A stretch of 22,002 nucleotides of DNA. It comes from Pseudomonadota bacterium. GTDB lineage: Bacteria > Pseudomonadota > Alphaproteobacteria > Rhizobiales > Xanthobacteraceae. The stretch spans positions 1 through 22,002 of the forward strand of contig JAEYRD010000095.1 in NCBI GenBank assembly GCA_023435725.1. Direction: 5' to 3'. This document shows, piece by piece, positions 14,472 to 21,279 of this stretch (within the stretch, counting starts at the first letter, position 1; every line of letters starts with the position of its first letter). The position numbers and the translations under genes were made by a program. The notes below the pieces were generated by a model that saw only the letters and a list, made by a program, of their open reading frames with translations, ran no database searches and had not been told where the DNA came from.

Positions 14472-14678
14472 CTAGCGCTGTGTTTCCCTTGGAAACACCA
14501 GGGATCGATCTTCGAAATCTTCAACAGCCAGTTTGCCTTGTTGCGCCACCTTCTGCATCTGTTGCGGCAACCCTGCTTCCGCTGTGTGAGGCGCCAATGG
14601 CGGGTGTGCTCGCGGCACGCTCGTCGCGGCTATGAAGAGCGCGAGGGCCGCAAGGCCGGAGATCATTAAGAGCTTCAC
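14472..14678 (-). CDS. Small secreted protein, 68 aa, unknown function
   Basis: A 68-residue product with a clear signal peptide: MKLLMISGLAALALFIAATS, then a likely cleavage around residues 20-25. The mature part is about 45 residues and polar, with AGLPQQMQKVAQQGKLAVED and RSLVFPRETQR. It has no cysteine. The start is a GTG with GGAGG 5 nt upstream, which strongly supports expression. From memory, similar short exported proteins with a KVAQQGKL-like segment occur in Bradyrhizobium, but I cannot check. It may work in the periplasm; nothing more can be said. Its upstream region has a perfect CRP-type core and tandem 10-mers, so it is probably tightly regulated. Confidence 0.65.
   Translation of the reverse strand: MKLLMISGLAALALFIAATSVPRAHPPLAPHTAEAGLPQQMQKVAQQGKLAVEDFEDRSLVFPRETQR
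14480..14498. repeat. Hairpin-forming inverted repeat at the 3' end of the 68-aa gene
   Basis: GTGTTTCC and GGAAACAC (8 bp, perfect) flank CTT. The repeat covers the last codons before the TAG of the 68-residue protein. It is not followed by a T run on the minus strand, so it is at best a Rho-independent-like end without a U tract, an mRNA 3' stabiliser, or chance. Confidence 0.4.
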
Positions 14679-14743
14679 GCGAACCTCCGTTGGTTCTGAG
14701 AGTGTGTAAGCTCTGATCAGTGCGGCAAAACTCCAGGCCGCCG

Positions 14744-14759
14744 TGTGAGGTCCTTCACA
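14744..14759. promoter_or_regulatory. Perfect CRP-type core site
   Basis: TGTGA-GGTCCT-TCACA equals the TGTGA-N6-TCACA core of CRP sites. It is centred about 73 nt upstream of the GTG start of the 68-residue secreted protein, a fitting distance for a class I or II activator. Alphaproteobacterial CRP-like proteins can use similar sites, but this is a sequence match only. Confidence 0.4.
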
Positions 14760-14767
14760 TCTCTCCC

Positions 14768-14788
14768 TCTCTTGATCCTCTCTTGATC
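14768..14788. repeat. Tandem direct repeat TCTCTTGATC, period 11
   Basis: Two exact copies of TCTCTTGATC start at 14768 and 14779, one helical turn apart, about 90 nt upstream of the 68-residue protein gene. Tandem decamers with a period near 11 are typical of response-regulator binding sites. The binder is unknown. Confidence 0.4.
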
Positions 14789-14891
14789 GCTCGCTGGCCT
14801 CGTTTGGAACCCTCGATCCGAGGTCCCCTCATCCGCCTCAATTGGCGGCCTTGCGACATGTTACCGGCACTCGAGGTCTTCTGCTAAATTA

Positions 14892-14906
14892 GTTCTCTTT
14901 TAGAAC
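14892..14906. promoter_or_regulatory. Operator-like repeat 1 upstream of the HxlR gene
   Basis: GTTCT-CTTTT-AGAAC is a perfect 5-bp inverted repeat with a 5-base spacer. The same motif recurs at 14968. It is probably an upstream binding site of the HxlR regulator encoded just downstream. Confidence 0.5.
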
Positions 14907-14959
14907 CACAAACATCAATTCGGATAAACTCTTCTGAATTTGGCTGTGAATCGTTGAAA

Positions 14960-14965
14960 TATAAT
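14960..14965 (+). promoter_or_regulatory. -10 hexamer of the HxlR gene
   Basis: TATAAT, an exact consensus match, ends 56 nt before the HxlR start codon. No clear -35 hexamer is seen at 16-18 nt. Operator-like repeat 2 begins 3 bases downstream and would cover the transcription start. Confidence 0.45.
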
Positions 14966-14967
14966 CA

Positions 14968-14982
14968 GTTCTGATTTAGAAT
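14968..14982. promoter_or_regulatory. Operator-like repeat 2 at the HxlR promoter
   Basis: GTTCT-GATTT-AGAAT is the same motif as at 14892 with one arm base changed; both copies share AGTTCT..TTTAGAA. It lies just after the TATAAT at 14960, where a bound repressor would block transcription. This suggests autorepression. Confidence 0.5.
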
Positions 14983-15021
14983 TCGTCGCGTTGATCCTCT
15001 TGCAGGCCATTGGAGACATTG

Positions 15022-15534
15022 ATGAAATGGGACGCGCTCGAGGACGAACCATGTTCGCTCGCCCGCACCGTAGCAGTGATCGGCGACCGCTGGAGCCTGC
15101 TCATCCTGCGCGAATGCTTTCTGCGCATCCGCAGGTTCGATGAATTCCAGGCGTCGCTAGGAATTACCCGGCATCTTCTCGCCGATCGGCTGAAAAAGCT
15201 GGTCCGCTTCGGCGTGCTTCGCCGGATTCCCTACCAGGAATCGCCAAAGCGTTACGAATACATCCTGACGCAGAAGGGCCTCGACCTCTATCCGATCATC
15301 ATGTCGATCGTGCACTGGGGTAACATCCACATGGTCGACTCGCGCGGAAGGCCGATGCTGCATGAGCACAAGAATTGCGGAAAGATGTTCGATCCCGTGA
15401 TGGTCTGCTCGGAATGCGGCGAGCCGCTGACGGCCAAGGCCGTTCATGTGCATCCGGGTCCCGGCGCGCGACAATCGTCGCCGGTGCATGCCAAGGCGCA
15501 GGAGAGAGCCAAGAGAGGTGCTGGATCGACCTAG
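15022..15534 (+). CDS. HxlR-family winged-helix transcriptional regulator
   Basis: A 170-residue regulator. Residues 1-105 are the HxlR winged helix: PCSLARTVAVIGDRWSLLIL, FDEFQASLGITRHLLADRLK as the recognition region, and YQESPKRYEYILTQKGLDLY as the wing. The C-terminal part has CGKMFDPVMVCSECGEPLTA, a CxxC-type pair plus a third Cys that may bind zinc, seen in longer members of this family. The last 30 residues are basic and proline-rich, probably disordered. I chose the ATG at 15022, with GGAGA 5 nt upstream, over the in-frame TTG at 15010. HxlR proteins often sense electrophiles or redox through Cys; Cys11 near the N-terminus sits where redox-active family members have one. Two matching repeats upstream suggest self-regulation. 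No target gene is obvious beyond the neighbours. Confidence 0.92.
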   Translation: MKWDALEDEPCSLARTVAVIGDRWSLLILRECFLRIRRFDEFQASLGITRHLLADRLKKLVRFGVLRRIPYQESPKRYEYILTQKGLDLYPIIMSIVHWGNIHMVDSRGRPMLHEHKNCGKMFDPVMVCSECGEPLTAKAVHVHPGPGARQSSPVHAKAQERAKRGAGST

Positions 15535-15981
15535 GCTTCCCGAACGTCGACCGGATCCGCGTCAGCGGCGGCCAACACCACATCGGGCTGCACGCCGGCG
15601 AAGGCCAGAACGACCACGATCGTCCGGGCAACATGGGACTGCACTTCGCACGAGCGCACGCAATGGCGGGCGACGTCACGCAGATGGATCACCACTCGCC
15701 CCTTGCGCCTGATCAGGCTTTTTGCCGCGTGTTACGCTTCTCGACTTCCCGCGCGATCGCTCCGTGCGATCAAGTCTATTGCACCGCGGAACGATTTGCG
15801 GCGCAACATTCAAAATGAGACTGCCCGTTAAGCGGCACATGGCTCCGACGCGTGCTCTGCATCCGAGTTCGGTTAGCCTTCCTCCCAAGAACCGTCCGCC
15901 TTGCCCGAACGCCACACCGCGCGGCGGACGCGCCGGGTAGCGGTGAAGAACAGCGACAAGAACGCCCCAGGGAGGAGAGCA
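15535..15981. other. Gene-poor stretch before the ABC transporter operon
   Basis: About 450 bases without a gene that I can support. Between 15543 and 15700 both strands are open. One minus-strand frame (HLRDVARHCVRSCEVQ, then TIVVVLAFAGVQPDVVLAAA) and one plus-strand frame (RIRVSGGQHHIGLHAGEG) look mildly protein-like, but neither has a start with a ribosome-binding site, so a decayed gene is possible. The part from about 15740 to 15830 is less GC-rich and probably holds the promoter of the binding-protein gene. GATCGC-TCCGT-GCGATC (15755-15771) is a 6-bp hairpin or operator candidate. No terminator with a T run is seen. Confidence 0.4.
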
Positions 15982-17232
15982 ATGTTGAAAGGCAGTCTAG
16001 GACTGATCGCGTTGAGCAGCCTGTTACTTTCGGGCACGGCCTTCGCACAGGAGAAGATCAAGGTCGGCGTCACCGCAACGCTCGAAGGCACCTACACCGT
16101 GCTCGGCGAGGACGGCATCCGCGGCTTCCAGACGGCGCTCAACGTGCTCGGCAAGAAGGTCGGCGACAAGGAACTCGAATTCGTCATCGCCTCGACCGAC
16201 GCGACGCCGGACTCCGCGGTGCGCGCCGTGCGCAAGCTGATCGAGCAGGACAAGGTGCAGATCCTGCTGTCGCCGTTGTCCGGCGACGAAGGCATCGCGG
16301 TCAAGAACTTCGCGAAAACCCATCCGGAACTGACCTTCATCAACGCCGCCTCCGGTGCCCAGGAAACGACCTATGTCGATCCGGCCCCGAACTTCTTCCG
16401 CTACAACATGGATGGCGCGCAGTGGCAGGTGGGCCTCGGCAAATACGCCTATGACGAAAAGAAGTATCGCAAGATCGCGACCGTCGGCGAGGACTACTCC
16501 TTCATCTATACACAGGTGTTCGGCCTCGTGCTCGAGTTCTGCGGCGCCGGCGGACAGGTCACCAACCGGCAATGGGTGCCGCTCGGCACCAAGGACTTTG
16601 CCTCGGTCATCGCGGCGCTGCCCGACGACGTCGACGCGATCTATCTCGGCCTCGGCGGCGCCGACGCCGTCAACTTCCTCAACCAGTACCAGCAGGCCGG
16701 CGGCAAGGCGCATCTGATGGGCGGTTCGATCATGATCGACCAGACCATCCTGTCGTCCAAGGGCAACGCCAAGAGCGCACTGGTCGGCACGCTGGCCGCA
16801 AGCGGCCAGGCCGACACCTGGGAGGATCCGGGTTGGCAGAAGTTCGTCAAGGACTATCAGGACGCCTTCCCGCCGAACAAGCGCTTCCCGAGCCCGTCGC
16901 TGCTGGCCACCAACTATTACGGCTCGACCATGGCCCTGATCCTGGCGCTGCGTCAGGTCAATGGCGATCTCTCCAACAACCAGGCCAAGTACAAGGAAGC
17001 CCTCGCCAAGATCGAGCTCGACGCCCCCAATGGCAAGATCAAGCTCGACTCCAACCGCCAGGCGATCGGCACCAACTTCGTCACCGAGGTCGTCGACGAC
17101 GGCAAGGGCGCGCTGTTCTCGAAGGTCGTGAAGGTGATCCCGAACGTCAACCAGACGCTGGGTTACGATCCTGCGGTCTTTGCCAAGATCGGTTTGCCAA
17201 GTCGTACAGTACCGGAATGTAAGAAGTACTGA
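15982..17232 (+). CDS. ABC transporter periplasmic substrate-binding protein, branched-chain amino acid type
   Basis: A 416-residue type I periplasmic binding protein of the HAAT (Leu/Ile/Val-type) class. The signal peptide is residues 1-22 (AFA before QE). The mature protein opens with KIKVGVTATLEGTYTVLGED, the usual first strand and ligand loop. The two-lobed fold continues with SPLSGDEGIAVKNFAKTHPE, then FINAASGAQETTY and NFFRYNMDGAQ. The frame is open upstream to 15901, but the ATG at 15982 has GGGAGGAGAG just before it and starts exactly at a signal peptide. The last residues, ECKKY, include one of two cysteines (the other in EFCGAGG) that might pair. It delivers an unknown ligand to the permeases encoded downstream. 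The sequence does not look like UrtA or a named amide binder to me, so I leave the substrate open. Confidence 0.93.
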   Translation: MLKGSLGLIALSSLLLSGTAFAQEKIKVGVTATLEGTYTVLGEDGIRGFQTALNVLGKKVGDKELEFVIASTDATPDSAVRAVRKLIEQDKVQILLSPLSGDEGIAVKNFAKTHPELTFINAASGAQETTYVDPAPNFFRYNMDGAQWQVGLGKYAYDEKKYRKIATVGEDYSFIYTQVFGLVLEFCGAGGQVTNRQWVPLGTKDFASVIAALPDDVDAIYLGLGGADAVNFLNQYQQAGGKAHLMGGSIMIDQTILSSKGNAKSALVGTLAASGQADTWEDPGWQKFVKDYQDAFPPNKRFPSPSLLATNYYGSTMALILALRQVNGDLSNNQAKYKEALAKIELDAPNGKIKLDSNRQAIGTNFVTEVVDDGKGALFSKVVKVIPNVNQTLGYDPAVFAKIGLPSRTVPECKKY

Positions 17233-17236
17233 CGTA

Positions 17237-17250
17237 GTCGCGTTCGCGAC
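17237..17250. repeat. Short hairpin directly after the binding-protein stop codon
   Basis: GTCGCG-TT-CGCGAC, a perfect 6-bp stem starting 5 bases after the TGA at 17230-17232. It stands in tandem with the much larger stem-loop at 17261. Confidence 0.45.
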
Positions 17251-17260
17251 GCCATGACTG

Positions 17261-17317
17261 ACCGGGGAGAGATTTGCAAGGCGCGGACATCGTGCGCCCT
17301 TGTATTCTCTCCCCGGT
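17261..17317 (+). terminator. Long stem-loop between binding-protein and AraC genes
   Basis: ACCGGGGAGAGA (17261-17272) pairs perfectly with TCTCTCCCCGGT (17306-17317). Inside, after a mismatch zone, AAGGCGC can pair with GCGCCCTT. The stem is strong, but only TGTTG follows, so termination would be partial. In ABC operons such structures commonly protect the abundant binding-protein mRNA and lower readthrough to the permease genes; that role is inferred here. Confidence 0.6.
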
Positions 17318-17362
17318 TGTTGAACGCTATAAAAAAAGACAAGAGCATTCGGGAGGGAAGGC

Positions 17363-18190
17363 ATGAGCCGGGCGCTCGCCGTCTTCCACGGCCGCTTTGG
17401 TCGGGCGACGGTTTACCAGTTGAACCGCCCTTTCAACATCCACGCGCATCGCGAAGGTCATCTGATCTTCCATGTCGGGGGGCGTCAGGCGTGCATCGAC
17501 GTCAACGATGGACGTTATGAGCTCACCGAGGAGTCTGTCGTCGCGGTCAATCCGTGGGAACCGCACAATTTCCTGCCATCCGATCTTGAAGGCGGCGCCA
17601 TCTTCTTCGTGCTCTATGTCAATGGAGAATGGTTCGCGCCCGATGCGCCCGGCGCCGATCGCCTGCGCTTCGGCCGCACCCAGTTCAAGCGGTCGGCGGC
17701 GCTGGACAAGCACATCAGGCACGCCGCCGCACTGGTCTGCGGCGCGCCGTCGCTCAACACCCTCGACGGTGAGCTGAGAGCACTGATCGACATCTGCTAT
17801 GACGAAAGCTGGCAGCAGGCCGAGACCACGCGCGATCCGCGAGCGAACGGTTCCGTCACCGATTTTCGCGTGCGCAGGTGCATCAAGATGATGTCGGAGA
17901 GCCCGGGCGCCGAGATCGAGCTTGACACAATCGCGCGCGAATCCGGCCTGTCGCGACCGCATTTCTACCGGCTGTTCCGCATCCAGACCGGCGTCACCCC
18001 GCACCTCTATCTCAACACCCTGATCATGGAGCAGGCGCTGGAAGCGCTGGTGGCGAGCGAGGCACCGATTGCCGACATCGGCTTCGATCTCGGCTTCTCT
18101 TCGCAGAGCGGCTTCACCCGCTTCTTTGCCGCCAATGTCGGGATGGCCCCGACCGATTATCGCCGCGCCGCCAAGGTTTTGCGAGCCTGA
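17363..18190 (+). CDS. AraC-family transcriptional regulator
   Basis: A 275-residue regulator. The N-terminal half is a cupin-like sensing domain: HAHREGHLIFHVGG at about 30-43, then AVNPWEPHNFLPSD at about 62-75. The C-terminal 95 residues hold the two helix-turn-helix motifs of the family: LDTIARESGLSRPHFYRLFR, then IADIGFDLGFSSQSGFTRFF and the closing GMAPTDYRR. GGGAGGG lies before the ATG at 17363. It sits inside the transporter locus, after the binding-protein gene and before the permeases. It therefore most likely controls uptake in response to the transported compound or a breakdown product. The sensing domain is small enough to bind a ligand in the cupin barrel; the ligand is unknown. 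Confidence 0.93.
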   Translation: MSRALAVFHGRFGRATVYQLNRPFNIHAHREGHLIFHVGGRQACIDVNDGRYELTEESVVAVNPWEPHNFLPSDLEGGAIFFVLYVNGEWFAPDAPGADRLRFGRTQFKRSAALDKHIRHAAALVCGAPSLNTLDGELRALIDICYDESWQQAETTRDPRANGSVTDFRVRRCIKMMSESPGAEIELDTIARESGLSRPHFYRLFRIQTGVTPHLYLNTLIMEQALEALVASEAPIADIGFDLGFSSQSGFTRFFAANVGMAPTDYRRAAKVLRA

Positions 18191-18335
18191 CTGGCGCGCG
18201 AAAAGATACTCACGATCAAACGCCCCCCTTACAGCCCGATTAGGATGTCCGCAACGCGGTCCCGAAAAGAGGATCGCGCTCGATAGGGAGCGCACGTTCA
18301 TGGCAAGGCTTGCAGCCGGCGACGGTCTGCGTGCC

Positions 18336-18361
18336 CCCTTGCCCCGCTTGCGGGGAAAGGG
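18336..18361. repeat. Bradyrhizobial-type intergenic palindrome (one degenerate copy)
   Basis: CCCTT-G-CCCCGC, TT, GCGGGG-A-AAGGG: two arms of 12 bases with one mismatch. It is followed by GTCGGAGCGACG. From memory, the form CCCCGC..TTGCGGGGAGAGGGTCGG is a very common intergenic repeat in Bradyrhizobium and Rhodopseudomonas. This copy has diverged. It lies between the AraC gene and the first permease gene. Confidence 0.6.
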
Positions 18362-18391
18362 TCGGAGCGACGTGACGACGGAGCAGCGATC

Positions 18392-19402
18392 ATGACCCGC
18401 TTCGTCGAACGCCATCCCGCCTGGGCGCTGATCATCATCATCGCGATCGCGGTGGCGCTGTGGCTCATCTTCGCGGTGTGGCCACCGGGCCTTGAAGAGG
18501 CGATCGGCCGCAAGCGGGTCTTCCTCAACGCGCTCTTCAATGGCATCACCCTCGGCGGCCTCTATTTCCTCGTCGCCAGCGGATTCACGCTGATCTTCGG
18601 CCTGATGCGCAACGTCAATCTCGCGCACGGCTCGCTGTATCTGTTCGGCGGCTATGTCGGCTACGCCATCAGCGCCTCGACCGGCTCCTGGATCCTCAGC
18701 TTCATCGTCGCTTTCATCCTGACCGCGCTGGTCGGCGTCCTGCTCCAGGTCCTCGTGTTCCGCCGCATGGAGGGCCAGGACCTGCGCCAGACCATGGTGA
18801 CGATCGGCCTCTCGATCGTGTTCGCCGATCTCATGCTGTGGGCCTGCGGCGGCGACTTCTATCAGATCCAGACCCCGAACTGGCTGATCGGCCCGATCGA
18901 GCTGCCGCTGATCACCGCCGTGAAATCCTCGGGCGATCCGGTCTATCTGCGCTACCCGCTGGTGCGGCTCGTGATCTTCCTGGCGTCCGCGATCATCGGC
19001 ATCGCTATGTGGCTCGCGCTCAATCGCACCCGGATCGGGATGATCATCCGCGCCGGCGTCGATGACCGCGACATCCTCGCCGCGACCGGCGTGCGCATCC
19101 AGATCGTCTTCGTTCTCGTCTTTGCGCTCGGCGCGGGCCTCGCCGGCATCGCAGGCGTGGTCGGCGGCACCTTCCAGTCGCTCTCGCCCGGCGAGGACAT
19201 CCGCTTCCTGCTTGCCTCGCTCGTCGTCGTCATCGTCGGCGGCATGGGCTCGATCCCCGGTGCCGCACTCGGCGCGCTGATCATCGGCCTCGCCGAGCAG
19301 CTCGGCTCGGTTTACATCCCGACCTACGCCATCGTCGTGACGTTCCTGATCATGGTGCTGGTGCTGGCGATTCGGCCGCAGGGCCTGCTCGCGAGGCGCT
19401 GA
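18392..19402 (+). CDS. ABC transporter permease, LivH family
   Basis: A 336-residue inner-membrane permease. The first helix (about 10-30, WALIIIIAIAVALWLIFAVW) is an extra N-terminal segment. The LivH core then starts at LFNGITLGGLYFLVASGFTL, followed by LIFGLMRNVNLAHGSLYLFG, which is the family hallmark. Further helices run to the C-terminus, with LVVVIVGGMGSIPGAALGAL and LAIRPQGLLARR as the typical ending. GGAG lies about 10 nt before the ATG. It forms one half of the membrane channel with the LivM-type partner, whose start codon is one base after this stop. It is about 40 residues longer than E. coli LivH (308), because of the N-terminal helix and a long loop at about 150-180. Confidence 0.93.
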   Translation: MTRFVERHPAWALIIIIAIAVALWLIFAVWPPGLEEAIGRKRVFLNALFNGITLGGLYFLVASGFTLIFGLMRNVNLAHGSLYLFGGYVGYAISASTGSWILSFIVAFILTALVGVLLQVLVFRRMEGQDLRQTMVTIGLSIVFADLMLWACGGDFYQIQTPNWLIGPIELPLITAVKSSGDPVYLRYPLVRLVIFLASAIIGIAMWLALNRTRIGMIIRAGVDDRDILAATGVRIQIVFVLVFALGAGLAGIAGVVGGTFQSLSPGEDIRFLLASLVVVIVGGMGSIPGAALGALIIGLAEQLGSVYIPTYAIVVTFLIMVLVLAIRPQGLLARR

Positions 19403-19403
19403 C

Positions 19404-20504
19404 ATGTCCGTCACCCACGGTGCCCGCATCCAAGCTCACGTCCAGGTCCGCAAGCCCGCCTCGGCGGCGCAGCGCCCGGCCGTGGGCGGATGGCCCGACA
19501 TCAATAATCCCGCGGCCTGGATCGTGGCGGTCATTCTCCTGATCATGCCGCTGATCGCCAATGGCTTCTTCCTGATCGAGATCTTTGCGACGACGCTGAT
19601 CCTCGGCACCATCGCACTCAGCCTGATGTTCCTGGCCGGTTATGGCGGCATGGTCAGCCTGATGCAGCTCACCATCGCGGGCTTTGCGGCCTATATGGTC
19701 GCGGTGTTCGGCGTCAGCGGCAACGCCAATATCAGCCTGGGCTGGCCGTGGTGGCTGGCGGTGCCGATGGCGCTGACGCTTGCGACGATCTTCGGCACGC
19801 TCGGCGGCGCGCTCGCGGTCCGCACCGAGGGCATCTACACGATCATGATCACGCTCGCGATCGGTGCGGCCTTCTACTATTTCACCAACCAGAACTGGGC
19901 GATCTTCAACGGCCATACCGGCATCAACAACGTAGCCACGCCGCATTTCTGGGGCGTCGACTGGCGCGCCGATATTCCCTTCTACTATGTCGTGCTCGCG
20001 ACTGCCGCCCTCTGCTACTTCGCCGTCGAATACATCTCCCGCGCCCCGTTCGGCCTCGCGCTTCAGGGCGTGCGCGACAATCCGCGCCGCATGGCCGCGC
20101 TCGGCTTCAACGTCAATGCGCATCGCGTCGCGGCCTATGCGGCGGCGTCTTTCATCGCAGGTCTCGCCGGCGTGCTCCAGGTCTGGAACTACCGCCAGAT
20201 TTCGCCGGGCTCGGTCAGCGTCGGAGCCTGCATCGACGTCCTCATCATCGCTGTCGTCGGCGGCATTACGCGGCCGGTCGGTCCCTATATCGGCGCGCTG
20301 GTCTTCGTCCTCTTGCGCACCTTCGCGCTCGATTTCCTGGTCAAGATCGGGCTCGACGGCAATCGCTTTCGCCTCCTGATCGGGCTCGGCTTTCTCGCCA
20401 TCGTGTTCTGGTCGTCGGATGGCGTGATCGGCTTGTGGCAGCGCTGGCGCCAGAGCCAGCTCCGCGAAGAGAACCGTCCGGGCGGAGGGCGCGGCCATGG
20501 ATAG
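19404..20504 (+). CDS. ABC transporter permease, LivM family
   Basis: A 366-residue inner-membrane permease, partner of the LivH-type protein. The first 35 residues are polar and cytoplasmic. Helices start at about 37 (AAWIVAVILLIMPLIANGFF). The LivM core follows: LSLMFLAGYGGMVSLMQLTI, then ALAVRTEGIYTIMITLAIGA and ALQGVRDNPRRMAALGFNVN, the cytoplasmic loop that touches the ATPases. Near the end, IIAVVGGITRPVGPYIGALV and a GLWQRW segment are typical. The gene starts one base after the LivH stop and overlaps the next ATPase gene by 8 bases, so translation is coupled. The substrate cannot be told from the permease. Confidence 0.93.
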   Translation: MSVTHGARIQAHVQVRKPASAAQRPAVGGWPDINNPAAWIVAVILLIMPLIANGFFLIEIFATTLILGTIALSLMFLAGYGGMVSLMQLTIAGFAAYMVAVFGVSGNANISLGWPWWLAVPMALTLATIFGTLGGALAVRTEGIYTIMITLAIGAAFYYFTNQNWAIFNGHTGINNVATPHFWGVDWRADIPFYYVVLATAALCYFAVEYISRAPFGLALQGVRDNPRRMAALGFNVNAHRVAAYAAASFIAGLAGVLQVWNYRQISPGSVSVGACIDVLIIAVVGGITRPVGPYIGALVFVLLRTFALDFLVKIGLDGNRFRLLIGLGFLAIVFWSSDGVIGLWQRWRQSQLREENRPGGGRGHG

Positions 20505-21279
20505 CGTCGCACAACGCCTCTCGGCCGTCGGCGCCGGTGCAGCGCTGGAGCTGCGCGGCGTGACGCGGTTGTTTGGCGCGCTCGCGGCGCTGACCGACGT
20601 CACCGTCACCGTGCGCCCCGGCGAGCGGCGCGCCGTGCTCGGATCCAACGGCGCCGGCAAGACCACGCTGTTCAACTGCATCACCGGAGACTTCCCGCCC
20701 TCCTCCGGCACCATCCGCTTCTTCGGCGAGGACGTCACCCATTTCCCACCCTATGAGCGCATCCGCCGTGGACTGCGGCGGACCTATCAGATATCCGCGC
20801 TGTTTCCCGGCCTTACCGTGCAGGACAACGTCTACCTCGCCTGCTGCGGCGTCTCGCGCGGACGCTTCTCGTTCCTGCGTCCCGGGCAGAACGATGCGCT
20901 GATGCACGCGGCCGACGGACTCGTGCAGGCCGTGCATCTAACGGCGGTGAAGGACCAGCGCGTCGCCGAGCTTGCGCACGGCCAGCAGCGCCAGCTCGAG
21001 ATCGCCTTGGCGCTCGCCGGCGCGCCCCGCTTCGTGCTGTTCGACGAGCCGGCCGCAGGCCTCTCGCCCACCGAGCGGGTCGAGCTGGTCGAAATCCTGA
21101 CCTCGCTGCCGTCGCATATCGGCTACATCATCATCGAGCACGACATGGACGTCGCCTTGCGCGTCGTCGAGAGCGTCACGATGATGCACAACGGCCGGAT
21201 CTTCAAGGAGGGCCTGCCGCAGGAGATCCAGTCCGATCCCGAGGTGCAGGAACTTTACCTCGGAGGCGGTCATGAATGA
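20497..21279 (+). CDS. ABC transporter ATP-binding protein, LivG family
   Basis: A 260-residue cytoplasmic ATPase. Walker A is GSNGAGKTT at 49-57. The Q-loop Gln is at 98 (RTYQIS). The signature is LAHGQQRQLEIA at 159-170; AHGQQ in place of SGGQ is a usual variant in LivG proteins. Walker B is FVLFDEP at 179-185 with catalytic Glu184, and the H-loop His is at 215 (IIEHDMDV). The length and the insert at about 85-130 (YERIRRGLRRTYQ, RFSFLRPGQ) match LivG. The first 16 residues are a short extra lead. The ATG lies inside the end of the LivM-type gene, an 8-bp overlap, and the end overlaps the LivF-type gene by 8 bp. Confidence 0.95.
   Translation: MDSVAQRLSAVGAGAALELRGVTRLFGALAALTDVTVTVRPGERRAVLGSNGAGKTTLFNCITGDFPPSSGTIRFFGEDVTHFPPYERIRRGLRRTYQISALFPGLTVQDNVYLACCGVSRGRFSFLRPGQNDALMHAADGLVQAVHLTAVKDQRVAELAHGQQRQLEIALALAGAPRFVLFDEPAAGLSPTERVELVEILTSLPSHIGYIIIEHDMDVALRVVESVTMMHNGRIFKEGLPQEIQSDPEVQELYLGGGHE

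Larger units (their letters stand above)
14679..15021. other. Divergent intergenic control region (68-aa gene and HxlR gene)
   Basis: About 340 bases without a gene, between two divergent starts. The left third carries a CRP-type core and tandem 10-mers. The right part (about 14880-14990) is strongly AT-rich, with two related GTTCT/AGAAC-type repeats and a consensus -10 hexamer. I see no RNA gene in it. Confidence 0.6.

Noticed and set aside
16024..20738. Very long minus-strand open frames opposite the ABC transporter genes (up to 700 codons)
   Set aside because: They are antisense to clear binding-protein, AraC and permease genes and are full of Asp, Arg, His and Glu, as expected from the reverse of biased GC-rich codons.
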